Of a stretch of 64,000 nt of DNA, positions 34,132 through 45,054 are shown piece by piece. Made by a program: the position numbers and the translations under genes. Source of the stretch: Hymenopellis radicata (taxonomy: Eukaryota > Basidiomycota > Agaricomycetes > Agaricales > Physalacriaceae). Position 1 is the first letter of the stretch; each line of letters opens with the position of its first letter. The stretch covers positions 124,001 through 188,000 of the forward strand of contig JADNRX010000041.1 in the NCBI GenBank assembly GCA_015501595.1, written 5' to 3'. The notes below the pieces were generated by a model. The model was not told the origin of the DNA and ran no database searches. It was given only the letters and a program-made list of their open reading frames with translations.

Positions 34132-35970
34132 TGATCACTGTGGAAGACAATTGAGACATGCTTGCCCGTGTAATGCAGGTTCAAGTGTGTAATGCGCATG
34201 AATGGAAAAGGAAAGCATCACCGGTATAAGTTCGAACAACAACCCCGGGCTCAACCATGACCAATTCTCCGCCCGTACCTTCATGAGCAGTCAAAACGAG
34301 ACATATGTTTTGGTCTCCATGATCCCGATGACCACGTGTGCAGACATTAAAGTTGAGAACGACACCACCTAAGGGGTATACTGCGGGTTGAGAGCCACCG
34401 GGTAGGCAGTCAATGTATGCGTCGAGAATGGTAAAATCGGGAAGTAGGACTCGCATCTGAGAAACTTGAGTATCTGAAAGTTTGCAAGTGTCGAAACCTA
34501 CCGTCCTAGTGAGGTAATCCGTAATGGGGAGTAACGCACTTCTGAGGCTGTCCCATCGCGCGTCCGCGGCACCCTCACGCGCAGTCCGAGGTAGAGCATG
34601 CCACGAGTCTAAACCCGGGTCTGGCGGGTCGAGTTTGCGCGAGTTTGCATATCTGAAGTCCGGACTTGCAACTTGTCTCAAACTCGCGAGTCGCGGGTCT
34701 AAAACTCGCGAGTTTGCGAGTTTTTGACGAGTTTTGAGCCATAACCCACTCATATCACCTCCAACTGAGGTCAAACTAATGCAAACATGATCTCTATAGC
34801 CTATTGCAGCTCTGTTGGATCATATTCATATGTATAACACAGTTTATATGCATAATATTATATCTTAACCGACTACCAAAACCTGCGCAAGTACTTGCAG
34901 AATGCTCCAACCTCAAACCTGCGACTTGCGCAAACCCGGGTCGCGAGTCGCGAGTCGCAGGTTACCTGCGAGTTACCTGCGCTGGCCGAAACTCGTGGCA
35001 TGCTCTAGTCCGAGGCATGCTCTGGAAGACGTCGGAACGTTTCTGCCCTTCCTTGTCCATCCGCCAAGGGTCTACATCCTCCATAGGTGCATCATGGCCC
35101 TGTTAGGAAATCTGAATGTCTTAGCATCAAAATGTAGCAGAAACACTTATACGGCGTGCAGAACGATTGTACATCGAACAGTGTAATGCACTAAACCGGT
35201 GAGGTCTCGTGCCCTTCTGGGAGTCATAATCCTGAATAATGTTTGGAAAGTTCGCCTGAAGGATTGTCATGAGATTGTCGCGATACTGCTTCGGCACTGT
35301 TGGCAGTGATATCGCAAACAGAATACCCTTCGCGTCGAGGAGATGCACAAATTTGTCAGATCTACGGTAGTCAAGACACATAGAAAGTATTTCAGTAGGT
35401 ACACGTACTCGCTGCCAAGGAGGGTAGGGCGATCAAACAGTACAAAGCTTGAAGGATTGTCGCGGTAGCCTTTTGAGAGCTGCTTCTTCAGCTATAAATG
35501 GAAAGGATTAACACGCTTGCATAGACATGTTGAATCAAGACTTACGTGGTTGCCGAATTCCTTCATGGTAGCCGGTTCCAGTGCTACTGATGCCAATGCT
35601 CGTTGCGCTTCCGTGAACTTTACCGTTTTCGATGCTGTTGCGCCACGTAGCTTGAATGCGTTTTGCGGCAAGGCAAGATCCAGCGAAGTTTTCACCTTCA
35701 CGTGGTTCGGGCCCTTGACACGAGACATCACCTCCAAGACATCTTGCCAAAAGTTGCCAGTTGTAGGCGCTCCTATCTGGGAGGGAACGCGCGATGATGA
35801 CGGTGTGGATGGTGGCGTCGGTAAGGAGGAAATCTGCTGAGGGCTTGGCAGAGACAGAATTTCATGGATTCTCTGCCAATCAGCAAAACTCCAAAAGTAT
35901 GGGAGGAGTATGGGGAGTATGGTAGTATGGAGCATATCTCCCATACTCTCCCATACTTCTTTCTCCATAC
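34131..35970 (-). pseudogene. TET/JBP-like 2-oxoglutarate/Fe(II) oxygenase, disrupted
   Basis: Minus-strand exons include ATMKEFGNH (35570-35545), LKKQLSKGYRDNPSSFVLFD (35480-35420), KGILFAISLPTVPKQYRDNL (35310-35250), then QSMPRT interrupted by a 416-bp MITE and continuing AREGAADARWDSL. The core follows: VLNFNVCTRGHRDHGD with the HxD metal ligands (34350-34300), GGELVMVEPGVVV, and the distal His segment ITHLNLHYTGKHVSIVFHSD (34200-34140). A one-base shift near 34215 separates GDAF from the distal part. These motifs match fungal TET/JBP-like enzymes, some of which oxidise 5-methylcytosine. With the MITE and the frameshift this copy should be inactive. Confidence 0.72.
34592..35007. mobile_element. 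hAT-type MITE in the TET/JBP-like gene
   Basis: Terminal inverted repeats TAGAGCATGCCACGAG. Target duplication GTCCGAGG at 34584-34591 and 35008-35015. Removing it rejoins the oxygenase reading frame. The interior is rich in GCGAGTTTGCGAG words. Confidence 0.88.
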
Positions 35971-36003
35971 TCTACCATACTTCAGAAATTTTACCATACC
36001 TAC
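35889..36003. repeat. CATACT/AGTATG palindromic repeat
   Basis: AGTATGG words on the left half face CCATACT words on the right half around a centre near 35935. It looks like a small MITE of the same style as 40197-40698, but I could not find a target duplication. Confidence 0.6.
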
Positions 36004-36419
36004 TCCAGACAAATCTGAATACTGTACTCAGTTCTCTTACATGACTGTTATTGTTATGTTGCCGCAATGCTAGATGACTAGGGTGCAATGTCGATGCGAG
36101 TGGGATTCAACGAAGTTACGGTTAAGTGACCGGTTATGAACCGGTCCGAGGCACATGGTACGTGCGGGATCACGCAATCGGCCACGTGTTGGTTGGATGC
36201 TTTTTCTCCAAGTCCTCGCTTGCCTTTCGTTCTCTACCTTTCTCTTAGATCTCTACTCCATTTTCAATGTCAAGCGACATGGCAACAACGACCGCTCGTA
36301 CGACGACAGCCGTCCACTCTACCATGACGACTGCGACTGTCTGCTCAACGACGGACAACGATGACTGCCCACAGCTGCACCCACAATGATGGCTCAGGAC
36401 ACGTACCTCGATGGCTCCC

Positions 36420-36531
36420 GGCACCACGACCACTCCCGGCACCACGACCACTCCCCGCACCACGACCACTCCCCGCACCACGACCATTCCCCGCACCACG
36501 ACCATTCCCCGCACCACGACGACTAAATTGC
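36420..36531. repeat. 18-bp minisatellite
   Basis: Six copies of a unit like CACCACGACCACTCCCCG. The Thr-rich frames across it are not supported by neighbouring coding sequence. Confidence 0.88.
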
Positions 36532-36539
36532 ACACCACG

Positions 36540-37860
36540 ACGGCGAGGCTAAGCTCCCACGATGGCGACAACGCGCACCGCACAACGGTGGCTATCTGCA
36601 TCACAACCGCGACCTGCACCATAGCATTGACGATGGTACGGCAGCACGGCAGCACTACCACCACCACGATGACAGCACACCAACCCTACGTAGATGCCAA
36701 AGTGCTTTTCCTGATGAGGGATCACTTGGCTTCGTGCAAGTGAACACTGATTTGGCTTCGGGCAGACTGATTCCCGCCGTCTACCAGACGACACGAAAGG
36801 CGGAACGACCCGCACTAGATATCAGACACCTGAGGTAATCACACTGTATGAACATCGTTGAGGAACCCGTTGTCGCATGATGACATTTTACACTTAGGTT
36901 AATCGCGGTATGCCGTCTAATTACTTCTGTCATGGCGGTCTATGCTAACTACGTTTTTAGAGTGCACTCTCATCGGCAACAGTCAAGACTACGCCTGGCT
37001 CTGTGTCGGGTACTCGCGTCTGATGATGGACATTCGTAGTAACTTTGGCTGTGCGCCGGGGTGTCGGCGTGAGGGCGGAAAGGCGATTTCCAAGGACTGT
37101 ATGGCCTCGATATCCTGAGGACTCGCATGCCATATGTGACACTGACGAAGGCTTGTGGCACATGGGCGCGCGCGTTCATAAATGGTCAGTCTTATCATCG
37201 AACCCTTTTCGTGAGCTGATCACATATACCTCTTAGATTCAGTCTTCAACGACCTTACTGTAAGCCCGGCCCTCAACGACGCCCGCCTTTGGCTGGCAAG
37301 GAAGGTAACCTTCAAATGCTTATACTCTTGAACCTCTGTTTATTCCGAATTTTACTAGCCGACTGTCATCCTCTTCGATTACAGGTACGGGAGTCGGATG
37401 TCGAGATAACGCCCGTCGTTGCTGTTCTCGCATACCTTTGGAAGACGCTGTTTGCCGAAGGCCTCGACTTCATTCGTCGGCTAGTGATGAATCTATTCCA
37501 AGGTTGGATCGTGACAAGGACAGTGCCACCGACCGCGGTGATAGTATTGTAATGCACAATGAACTTCTGGTCGTACATTGTTCTGCGGCCTCCAATAAAT
37601 TACCGTCCATTGAAAGAAGACTCTTTTGACAGGCGCCCAATTAAATGTCACATTTCTGGCAGGTAGGCAACTCTTCACGAAGTACTGCAGTCTCCCTCGT
37701 TTGTTTGTTCATGGGTAGCCTAAATAATCTGGTGCACCAGATTGTGTTTGGAGGATAGGTATAAGCAAACTCGGTCTATTTGTACTCTTCCAGTAGATTT
37801 CATATAAAAGAGTGAGAGTGAGAAATGGTATGCAACTCATCATCTTTCTACCTTGCTGCC
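36540..37860. other. Transposon interior, no firm gene
   Basis: Scattered intron-like signals but no reading frame with a motif. TATAAAAG at 37803-37810 is a plausible core promoter for the gene that starts at 37864 (ATG) or 37825. Confidence 0.35.
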
Positions 37861-37863
37861 ACT

Positions 37864-39530
37864 ATGACCTCTTGTGCTCCCTTCTCCGAAATTGTCATCG
37901 GTCAAATCTGCAACAATCCGGATTGCCCTACTGGATGTCTTTATGCTTACGTCGAAAACAAACCCGAGGACGAGTGGCGACCTAACGACCTCTGCATGTG
38001 CTCCTGCAGTCTACATTGGCATGTACCTAAAAAACCAGCCGTACGTACCATTCCACCTTTGTTATTTTTCTAAGGATATCTTCAGAGTGCGCCACAGAAG
38101 CCTGGCACAGCCACCGACCCCGATTGGGAAACGGAAACCGCGGATCCGGCTACCAAGGTCTGTCTTCCTCTTTCATGTAGCCTGAGTTGCCGACTGATTG
38201 TCTCCGCTACAGGATACGAATAGGACCAACAAAGTCAATGCTGAAGCATTCCAAGGGACGACAGGCGACACTCTGTGAAAGGCGCGTCAAGCAGGCACTA
38301 CATCCACGTCGCCCGACGGCAAGACCTACCACTCTAAAAGTTGGCGGTCCTATAAAAGCTCCGCCTTTGCCAACGCACCCCAGAACTCATTCCGCGAGGC
38401 TTCCAAGAACCGCGAGGAGCAGAGACGCGCCTCATGTGAAAAGGCAGGGATCTCGATTCCAGAGGACTCAGAGAAGGGGAAAGAGAAAGAGAAACACAAA
38501 CCCTTTGATCCTGCTGAGGCAGTACGTTGCACTTACTTGTTGCCCTCATATACAAATTGTGCTCATTTATTTCCAGCGTGTCATGGATCACCTCAAGGAC
38601 AAGACTGGTCGCGCACCCAAACACGTCCGCAAGAAGAAAGCTCCCGAACCAGAGCCTGCTCGTGATAATTGGATACCTGTGGAGTTTGTCCTTCTGCCCG
38701 AAACTGCCAAAGTGCACTGCGGTAGCTTTCCGCGCCCCAACAAAATCATGTACACTGCTCTTCTTCATATCTTGCAGCAGCCTCCGTTAATATTTGTTAG
38801 GTTTGAGACATTATCACGTCCGGAAAACAATTATACTCACAAGATTCAACTTCGTGAAACAAGCAACGCAGAGGAGGTTGACGCGGCCATTATGGAAGTG
38901 TTTGCAGAAGTAGTGGCTGTTATTCCTGAGGCGGACGATGCAGAGGAGCCTACAACCCGCAAGATTGGAGATCTGTTTCATATATGTGATGTCGTGGCGC
39001 CTGAAAAGAGTGGGGCGAGTAGCAAGTTGAGGCCTAACGAGTGGCTCCAAAATGGACAAGCCAGTTTTGCCTACTTGAAGTTGTGAGTTCTACCCTTCCA
39101 TTCGGAGATTGTCTTTGACCATTATTACAGGGCTTTTAAGCGCGCCCAGCCATCCGGAATTACCGTTAGTGAGATGCCGATTTGTGTATACTGTAGCGTT
39201 TCAACCGTAGGTTCGCGGCTTGTGACCCGATATGCTGTGAACTTACAGCAAATAGGTTCGTAGACCCTTAAATTCCCTTATTTGGACAGGCCCGCTGCAG
39301 GCGGGACCTGAAATTTCCGCTTTTGGAGGCCTGTGCCTGGCCAGGAGGCTCCGTGATGCAATATGCAATATGTATAGGTTCGGTTCGTGAGGCTCCGTGA
39401 CCCGATATGAGAATATACGGTTGAAACGCTACAGTATCTCTGCATGTGCAAGGAGTTCGAGGATCTTCCGTTCAACAACCCCAATGCCAAGGTCCCGAAA
39501 GCTCCCAAAGAGAATGAGCCCAAGAGATGA
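37864..39530 (+). CDS. Cargo gene, N-terminal Cys-rich part, function unknown
   Basis: Exon 1 starts MTSCAPF and holds a Cys/His-rich module (CNNPDCPTGCLYAY ... CMCSCSLHWH), possibly a metal-binding fold. Introns about 38041-38085 and 38159-38214 keep phase to SAPQKPGTATDPDWE and DTNRTNKVNAEAF. A Lys/Glu-rich exon then leads to the main domain (38576-39083, RVMDHLKDKTGRAPKHVRKK onward). This part is well-formed coding sequence but matches no family I know. A Tc1-type MITE sits at 39191-39434. Coding continues after it (FEDLPFNNPNAKVPKAPK). It may be one gene with the next entry. Confidence 0.5.
39191..39434. mobile_element. Tc1/mariner-type MITE
   Basis: Terminal inverted repeats CTGTAGCGTTTCAACCGTA, flanked by TA on both sides (39189-39190, 39435-39436). 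244 bp, no coding capacity. Similar in ends and size to 41414-41658. Confidence 0.8.
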
Positions 39531-40196
39531 TCCAGAAAGGTAGGCATGCACCTTCTCATGGTCTGTTTATTCTGACACGACTTGACGTAGCGCAAACCTA
39601 GTAGGTCACCTTCGCCTACTCGATCGTCGCCCGCAACAAGAAGGCCAAGACCGATGAGCTCGAGAAAATGAAGGAATCACCTGTTCCACCGAAGAAGAAA
39701 CGCCAACGCGACGATGAAGAAGAAGTTCCTCCACCCAAAAAATCAAAGGGGCCCGATGTCCAAGGATCTGTGAAAGTACGTTCTCCACCCTATCCGCCTA
39801 GCCTTCAATGCTTACTGATCCATCATTCTTAGGTCCTGACAACACCTCCAGAGTTGGCGCGCATCATACGGAAATCGCTTAATACATCAAGTACGTACAT
39901 TGGCCGCCATTTCGGAGGTGGTTACGGCGGCAGCGGGAAATGGGTACATGTCATATCTTCATCTGCTTGCTTTCAAAACTTACGAATGAGTAGTATGCGA
40001 ATAATGTTACTCAACCCTACGATAAGCTGGTCTTCCTCATTGGCCACCTCAAGGGGATGCACAATCTGGTCCGGGACTCCGAATCTCTCAAGTCCAATCC
40101 CGCGCTTGCAGAAGAACTCCTGACAACCGACTACGCGTATCTCGAAGCGTTCACTCCCTTCAACGACCTGGCCAAGAAAGTACGCCAACATTCAGA

Positions 40197-40698
40197 TAGA
40201 GATGGACGCGAGTATAGAGTATAAAAAATACTCGTGAATAAATGTGTACTCATTGTGCGAGTCAAGAGTATTTCGCGGATGAGTAGAGTAGAGTCTAGAG
40301 TATTTGATGAGTAGTGAATCTACATCTAGTGCTATGAGTATTTAGTAGACTCATACTCATGAATACTCATCACTTCATCTACATGCAATAGCTCAGCAGA
40401 TATGTTGTAAGCCTGCTCCACCTTTACCTCTAGTCTCAACAAAAGTCCTTACTAATATAAATACGACTCAATATCCTACTTGCTAGCTTAAATAAATCCG
40501 CCGACTATCTAATTTGGTGAGTATACTTGAGTATACTCGAGTATTTGTATACTCAAGACTCATGAATACTCGCGAGTAGAGTCTTGAGTAGAGTAGAGTC
40601 TTGAGTAGAGTCGTGAGTCGTGAGTATTGGTCTTGAGGCATGAGTTACTCGCATGATGAGTATGAATATACTTGAGTATAGGCTCGCGTCCGTCTCTA
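40197..40698. mobile_element. hAT-type MITE rich in GAGTA/TACTC
   Basis: Terminal inverted repeats TAGAGACGGACGCGAG (left copy has one change). 8-bp target duplication CATTCAGA at 40189-40196 and 40699-40706. Excision restores an open frame in the cargo gene. The ends resemble those of 34592-35007 (TAGAG..., ...GAG). Confidence 0.9.
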
Positions 40699-41413
40699 CA
40701 TTCAGATCTTCCCGCTGAGCGAAACATCGAGTTTGTATGCCTGTTCAAAACGGGACCTCACGGTTTCAATCTTGCTGTCGACGCTCTCAGCCATCTCAGC
40801 GCTATTGCTATCCGGATTTCCCAGATGTCTGGACTAACACGCCGATCATCCTTTGAACTCGCCGCCGTTTTGGATAACGTCACCCTCTGCGCAGACAACC
40901 TCAGTATTCTCATGGACTACTTCATGAGCAATGTATCCGGCGCCTATTGGTACCCCCTTGGTGGTTATCGTCAGCTCGCGGCTATCGTGAACTTTAATCA
41001 ACCTCTCATTCGGGAACATCTAGTACGTATTTCATTATGCAATGTCCTCACAACTAACATCTTCCTTAGCCAAGAGGCGAACATCACTCCTATCTGCACA
41101 ACAGTCTTTGTCGTCTTCAAGATCTACTCACATCTGACACTATCCCAGCATGTGCCATTACCGACCACCTAGAGGAGAATTTCGGCCATGCCACTGACCC
41201 GGCAAGAATGCGCATCGACATCCTTCAGCACGGACAGTTTGGACTTGAACTTCTCCTCAAGATCCTTCACCATTTCTTGATCAACCTACCAATCAACGCT
41301 CAGTATGATGCGAAGTTCAAGGTCCTCGGAGACTTTTGTATGGCAGTCGCCTGGAAGGTTTGTGCTGTATTGAAGGTATGCCTTATTCTCTCAAGCTGTT
41401 TTCGTGCTCATTA

Positions 41414-41658
41414 CTGTAGTGTTACGACCCCATGTTCATGGGGTGTTACGCGTTATGATCGTGAACTAACAAATTGTTAGTTCATTCAGGGTTCAATTAC
41501 CATAAAAGGAGCGGCGGCGTCAGCCGCCGGAGCGGAAATTCCCTTTTTGGGTCTCCCGACGTGCAAATTTTGGAGTGTTACACGTTATGGGGCATGATTT
41601 AGTTCAGTTCACGACCCCGTGTTACATGTTATGTGAACATGGGGTCGTAACACTACAG
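41414..41658. mobile_element. Tc1/mariner-type MITE
   Basis: Terminal inverted repeats CTGTAGTGTTACGACCCC, flanked by TA at 41412-41413 and 41659-41660. 245 bp. It appears to lie at an intron of the cargo gene. Confidence 0.82.
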
Positions 41659-42573
41659 TATGTTCTTCTAGCGGCCGCGCTTCTACAATCAAACCAGACC
41701 TCGGAACGTCTCGAGTCCAGAGGTAAATAACTATTTCCTGTCACTGTAACTGTTGACACACCAATCCTTAGGCCAAACTCAACGCGTCTACGGGGAATGA
41801 GGAACTAGTAGACAGTTGTGATAACTTTGATAGCGGTACGTATGTTCTATCACTGTTATCTATATAATCTAACCCACTCCTAGTTCTCGAGAAGTGTCCT
41901 GACAGTCCAGATGAACACTGGTACATGGAATTGATTGTTCCCAGTATGTATTTGATTCCCTATTTCGTCTGCATTTTTCTAACAGTTTCTGCAGATACAG
42001 CAGCCTTTCGAGCATTCATGTTTCCCTCAAGTATACCATCTTCTCCACCGGCTGGCAACAGGCATTCGCCATTGCCCATGGATGCAGACATGGCTCCAAC
42101 AACTCGACAACCAGCTACCTCTGAATTGGTGGATCCGCGCCTTGTGAGGGCTTCCGTGTTTGCTGCCGAAATCATGCCTTGGGATATTTTACTTATGCGC
42201 CTCAAAACGGAGTTCCCTCACCCAGTCCGCGATATACGAAACAAGTTCATCAAGGATGCGGCAGTAGGGCTGAGCAAGAAGAAGCAATGGGTGGCCTCAC
42301 AGCTTGTATGTTTCATTGTGACCTACCTAGTTTCGCGAACTCATTGCACCTCTCCAGACCTATCATCCAGATAAGAACAGCGATAACAGTATTCATCAGG
42401 GTTCCATTTGGGAACAGATTTGTACTCAGCTCAACAGTGCCATCAATAGAGCATACGAACGAGGATTTTAGCTTGTACTTTGTATTATCTACCATTTCTT
42501 GTAATCGCATATGCGCCGGCGCCTATTCGAGCTATAGTCATGTGATCTAAGTTCAACGTGCCCTTTTCCCATC

Positions 42574-44180
42574 ATGAATGCTGAAAATCAACGCGACCAT
42601 ATTCACCAATTCCTCGCTCATTGCCATCACCTCATAAATGAAGCACGCTTCATCATCACCTCCTTTCCGAATGCTGACATGGGTGCCGTCGAACGTCTTT
42701 CCCATCAGCTCCAAGCTGTCCGCACCATTGTTCTGAACATCGACGACGTTCACCTCTCCGAGGAGGATGTCGACAGAATGATCCTTACTCTGGATGCCCA
42801 TCTTCAGGACCTGCAGGCATTCATTGACCACCCTCCTCCACCTCGCGCCGATCATATCCCTCGAGTCTACACTGGTAGTGCAGGACGACCAGCCTACTCC
42901 TTCAATCTGGAACGCATCTGTCTACTTCATGATCTTGGCAATACATGGGGAGACATAGCTCGCACATATGGAGTTGACCGAAAAACCATCTTCAACCACC
43001 TGAAGAGAGCCGGATTATCTACGGAGCCCCAGGAATTCACAGTTATCACCGATGAGGACCTTGACGAGGTAGTCGCAGCCTTCTCTTGTCAGCATCCTTT
43101 TACCGGATCTGGGATTCTTCGGGGTCATTTAAAGTCACTCGGGATACATCTGCCGCGAAAGAGAATACAGGAGAGTCTCAGAAGAGTGGATGTTCTCGGT
43201 GTCTTGACTAGGTAAGTTTGTCCATTTTCACTAGGGATTCTCTGAAACATGTTTTAGATGGCGTAATGTCACTAAGCGCCGAGTCTACAAGGTGCGCGGC
43301 GCGAACACCCTATGGCATCAGGACGGCCACGAGAAGTTGAAGTTTTGGGGATTCTGGGTACATGGTTGCGTGGATGGACACTCGCGGCTAATGGTATACA
43401 TGGAATGCCGATCCAATAAACGGGCTAGCACCGTAACACAGTGCTTTCTCGCAGGTGTCAGCATGCTTGGATGGCCGAGTCGCGTGCGGGGAGATTATGG
43501 GCCGGAAAACAATGGAATAGAGAACCGAATGGTCGCTCACTGGGGTGAGCTTCACAAGGCATATCTACACGGAAAGTGAGTGTTATATTCACATCACATT
43601 CATATACTGATTGTGGTTCCTAGATCTACGCATAATGTACGAATCGAACGAATATGGGTCGATATTCAGAAGGACAGTCTTGAGGCGTTTCGGCAGATCT
43701 TTCTCTACTTGGAACGGAACGACCTCTGTCGGAGTCTGGTCCAAGGAGAATCCCATTCACTGTGTCTGTCTCTTCCTTGTATTCCAACCTCGCATTCAAG
43801 CCTCACTCGATCGCGCCAAGCACGCATGGAACCACCATCAGATCCGCACAGCGCGTCACAGGACACCCATCGCCATGTATGAACTGAGCCGGGAAGAACT
43901 CATGGTACAAGGAGTATGGACAGGCGATGTCGGCGATGATGTATCATGTGTGGATGGGTACTACGGCGTGGATGGTGTTGAGGATGATGGCATGGAGATT
44001 CCTACGGATCCCACCGACCCGAACACGGCATTGAACCGGGATGAGGATATCGAGGATGCGCGCATCGCTCTTGGTGATTTTGATTTTGAGGAGGAGGATG
44101 GGAACTGGGGAATTGAGGTTTATTGTCGCGCAGTTGTACTACTACAGGCCGTATCTGATAATCAAGATGACTCTTCCTGA
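42574..44180 (+). pseudogene. Integrase-core (DDE) transposase with one frameshift
   Basis: Exons 42574-43211, 43258-43575, 43624-44180 join in phase. Residues about 110-150 form a resolvase-like helix-turn-helix (NTWGDIARTYGVDRKTIFNH). The integrase core follows with WHQDGHEKLKFWGFWVHGCV (first Asp), PSRVRGDYGPENNG (second Asp) and HNVRIERIWVDIQ (catalytic Glu). The C-terminus has FLVFQPRIQASLDRAKHAWN and DFDFEEEDGNWGIEVYCRAV. This is a widespread agaricomycete integrase-like family. A one-base shift near 43730 separates the catalytic core from the C-terminal domain, so this copy is probably inactive, unless the shift is a sequencing error. It sits just inside the right-end repeats of the 16-kb element, so it most likely moved it. 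Confidence 0.8.
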
Positions 44181-44242
44181 ATTCTTTGGTTGATCAGAAG
44201 CCTCGACCAGTACTGCAAAGGTCAGATAGACACTTAGTACAA

Positions 44243-44460
44243 CAGCCAGACACACATAGAGCAAGCCAGACACAAATAGAGAAAGCCAGACACAAAACAC
44301 AAAAGCCAGACACGAAAGGCAAACCTAAATTCCTCTAAGACTGAAAGTTGAAAAAGCCAGATGCGAATTTGACAAGCCCAACGCGACTTGAGAAAGCCAC
44401 ACACTTGTGGGAAAGCCAGACAGATTCCTCTCAAGTGCCCATGAACGGCAAGCCAAACGG
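44243..44460 (-). repeat. Right subterminal repeats, AAAGCCAGAC x about 9
   Basis: Inverted counterpart of 28499-28700: AAAGCCAGACAC and one- or two-base variants every 15-30 bp, in the opposite orientation to the left cluster. Confidence 0.85.
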
Positions 44461-44524
44461 GTGAAAAGCACGCAAATTGGATTTTTCCCCACTATACCGC
44501 CCATAAACCAGCTACTTCAATCGG

Positions 44525-44945
44525 AAACCCCAATCCACATGCAGGCGTCTGGCCTAGCGGTTCGACGGCTTGATAGTGAAAACAGAGATCACATACACCT
44601 TTTTCAATCTTCTTCCAAGATGGACTTTCAACGTCGATGAGCCCGCTACAGTATAAATATGAGGAGTATCTCCCTACGTACTTTCCTCTAGACTATACAA
44701 TCGGAAAGCCCATTCCATGCGCAGGCGTCTGGCCTAACGGTTCGACAGCTTGATGGAGGGATAGGCAGCTGTTTTTATTTCCATCTTCTTCTGCAATCCC
44801 AAGTCGTCGACGGGATACGGCTCTGCCTACGTACGTTCCCGATGTCAGTAACCACCTTGAGTCTAGACACCACACACAGGCGTCTGGCCTAGCGGTTCAA
44901 CGGCTTGATAGCGGTGTAGTAGATAGGCATTTTTTAAAGATGAAC
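44525..44945 (+). repeat. tRNA-like cassette array (type 1 x3)
   Basis: Continuation of the unit 2 array after the 16-kb insertion. Heads near 44549, 44728 and 44886; T-runs near 44602, 44772 and 44931. The second insert closes a stem with its head (CAGCT...AGCTG) right before the T-run and equals the insert near 53465. Confidence 0.65.
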
Positions 44946-45054
44946 CCGCTACGTATGGGGAGTAGTATCTCTCCGACTCTCCCCGGTACATAACGATGAG
45001 TACGGTATTCAGTAAACCGGACTCCCAGTAGCTACTTCGCTCGTTGTTGATGAT

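Larger units (their letters stand above)
39606..42375 (+). pseudogene. Cargo gene, C-terminal part, interrupted by MITE
   Basis: Coding pieces: VTFAYSIVARNKKAKTDELE (39607 on) with a basic tract KKKRQR, VLTTPPELARIIRKSL, then ANNVTQPYDKLVFLIGHLKG to FNDLAKK (40000-40180). Across the 502-bp MITE the frame resumes as LPAERNIEFVCLFKTGPHGF. Then a helix-rich stretch runs to about 41030, with later exons near 41060-41400, 41690-41840, 41880-41940 and 41990-42375. The protein is unknown. The exon insertion means this copy cannot make the full product unless the MITE is spliced out. Confidence 0.5.
28460..44506. mobile_element. 16-kb transposon with subterminal repeats and integrase-core transposase
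   Basis: The boundaries come from an empty site. In unit 3 (about 53205) the linker reads CTTACCAGCTACTTCAATC; here the left half stops at ACCAG (28455-28459) and the right half resumes at ACCAG CTACTTC (44507-44515), giving a 5-bp duplication. The ends are imperfect inverted repeats sharing TGGGGAA-AATCC. About ten GTCTGGCTT-like repeats point inward from each end (28500-28700; 44243-44460 inverted). The only transposase-like gene lies near the right end (42574-44180). Between are host-like gene fragments and a multi-exon unknown gene, plus MITEs. The interior could be composite. Confidence 0.78.

Noticed and set aside
36245..36743. Thr-rich and Val-rich frames near 36.4 kb
   Set aside because: They are translations of an 18-bp minisatellite in several frames.
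28460..44506. Starship-type giant element
   Set aside because: No DUF3435 tyrosine recombinase was seen; the transposase is an integrase-core protein and the ends have inverted repeats with a 5-bp duplication.
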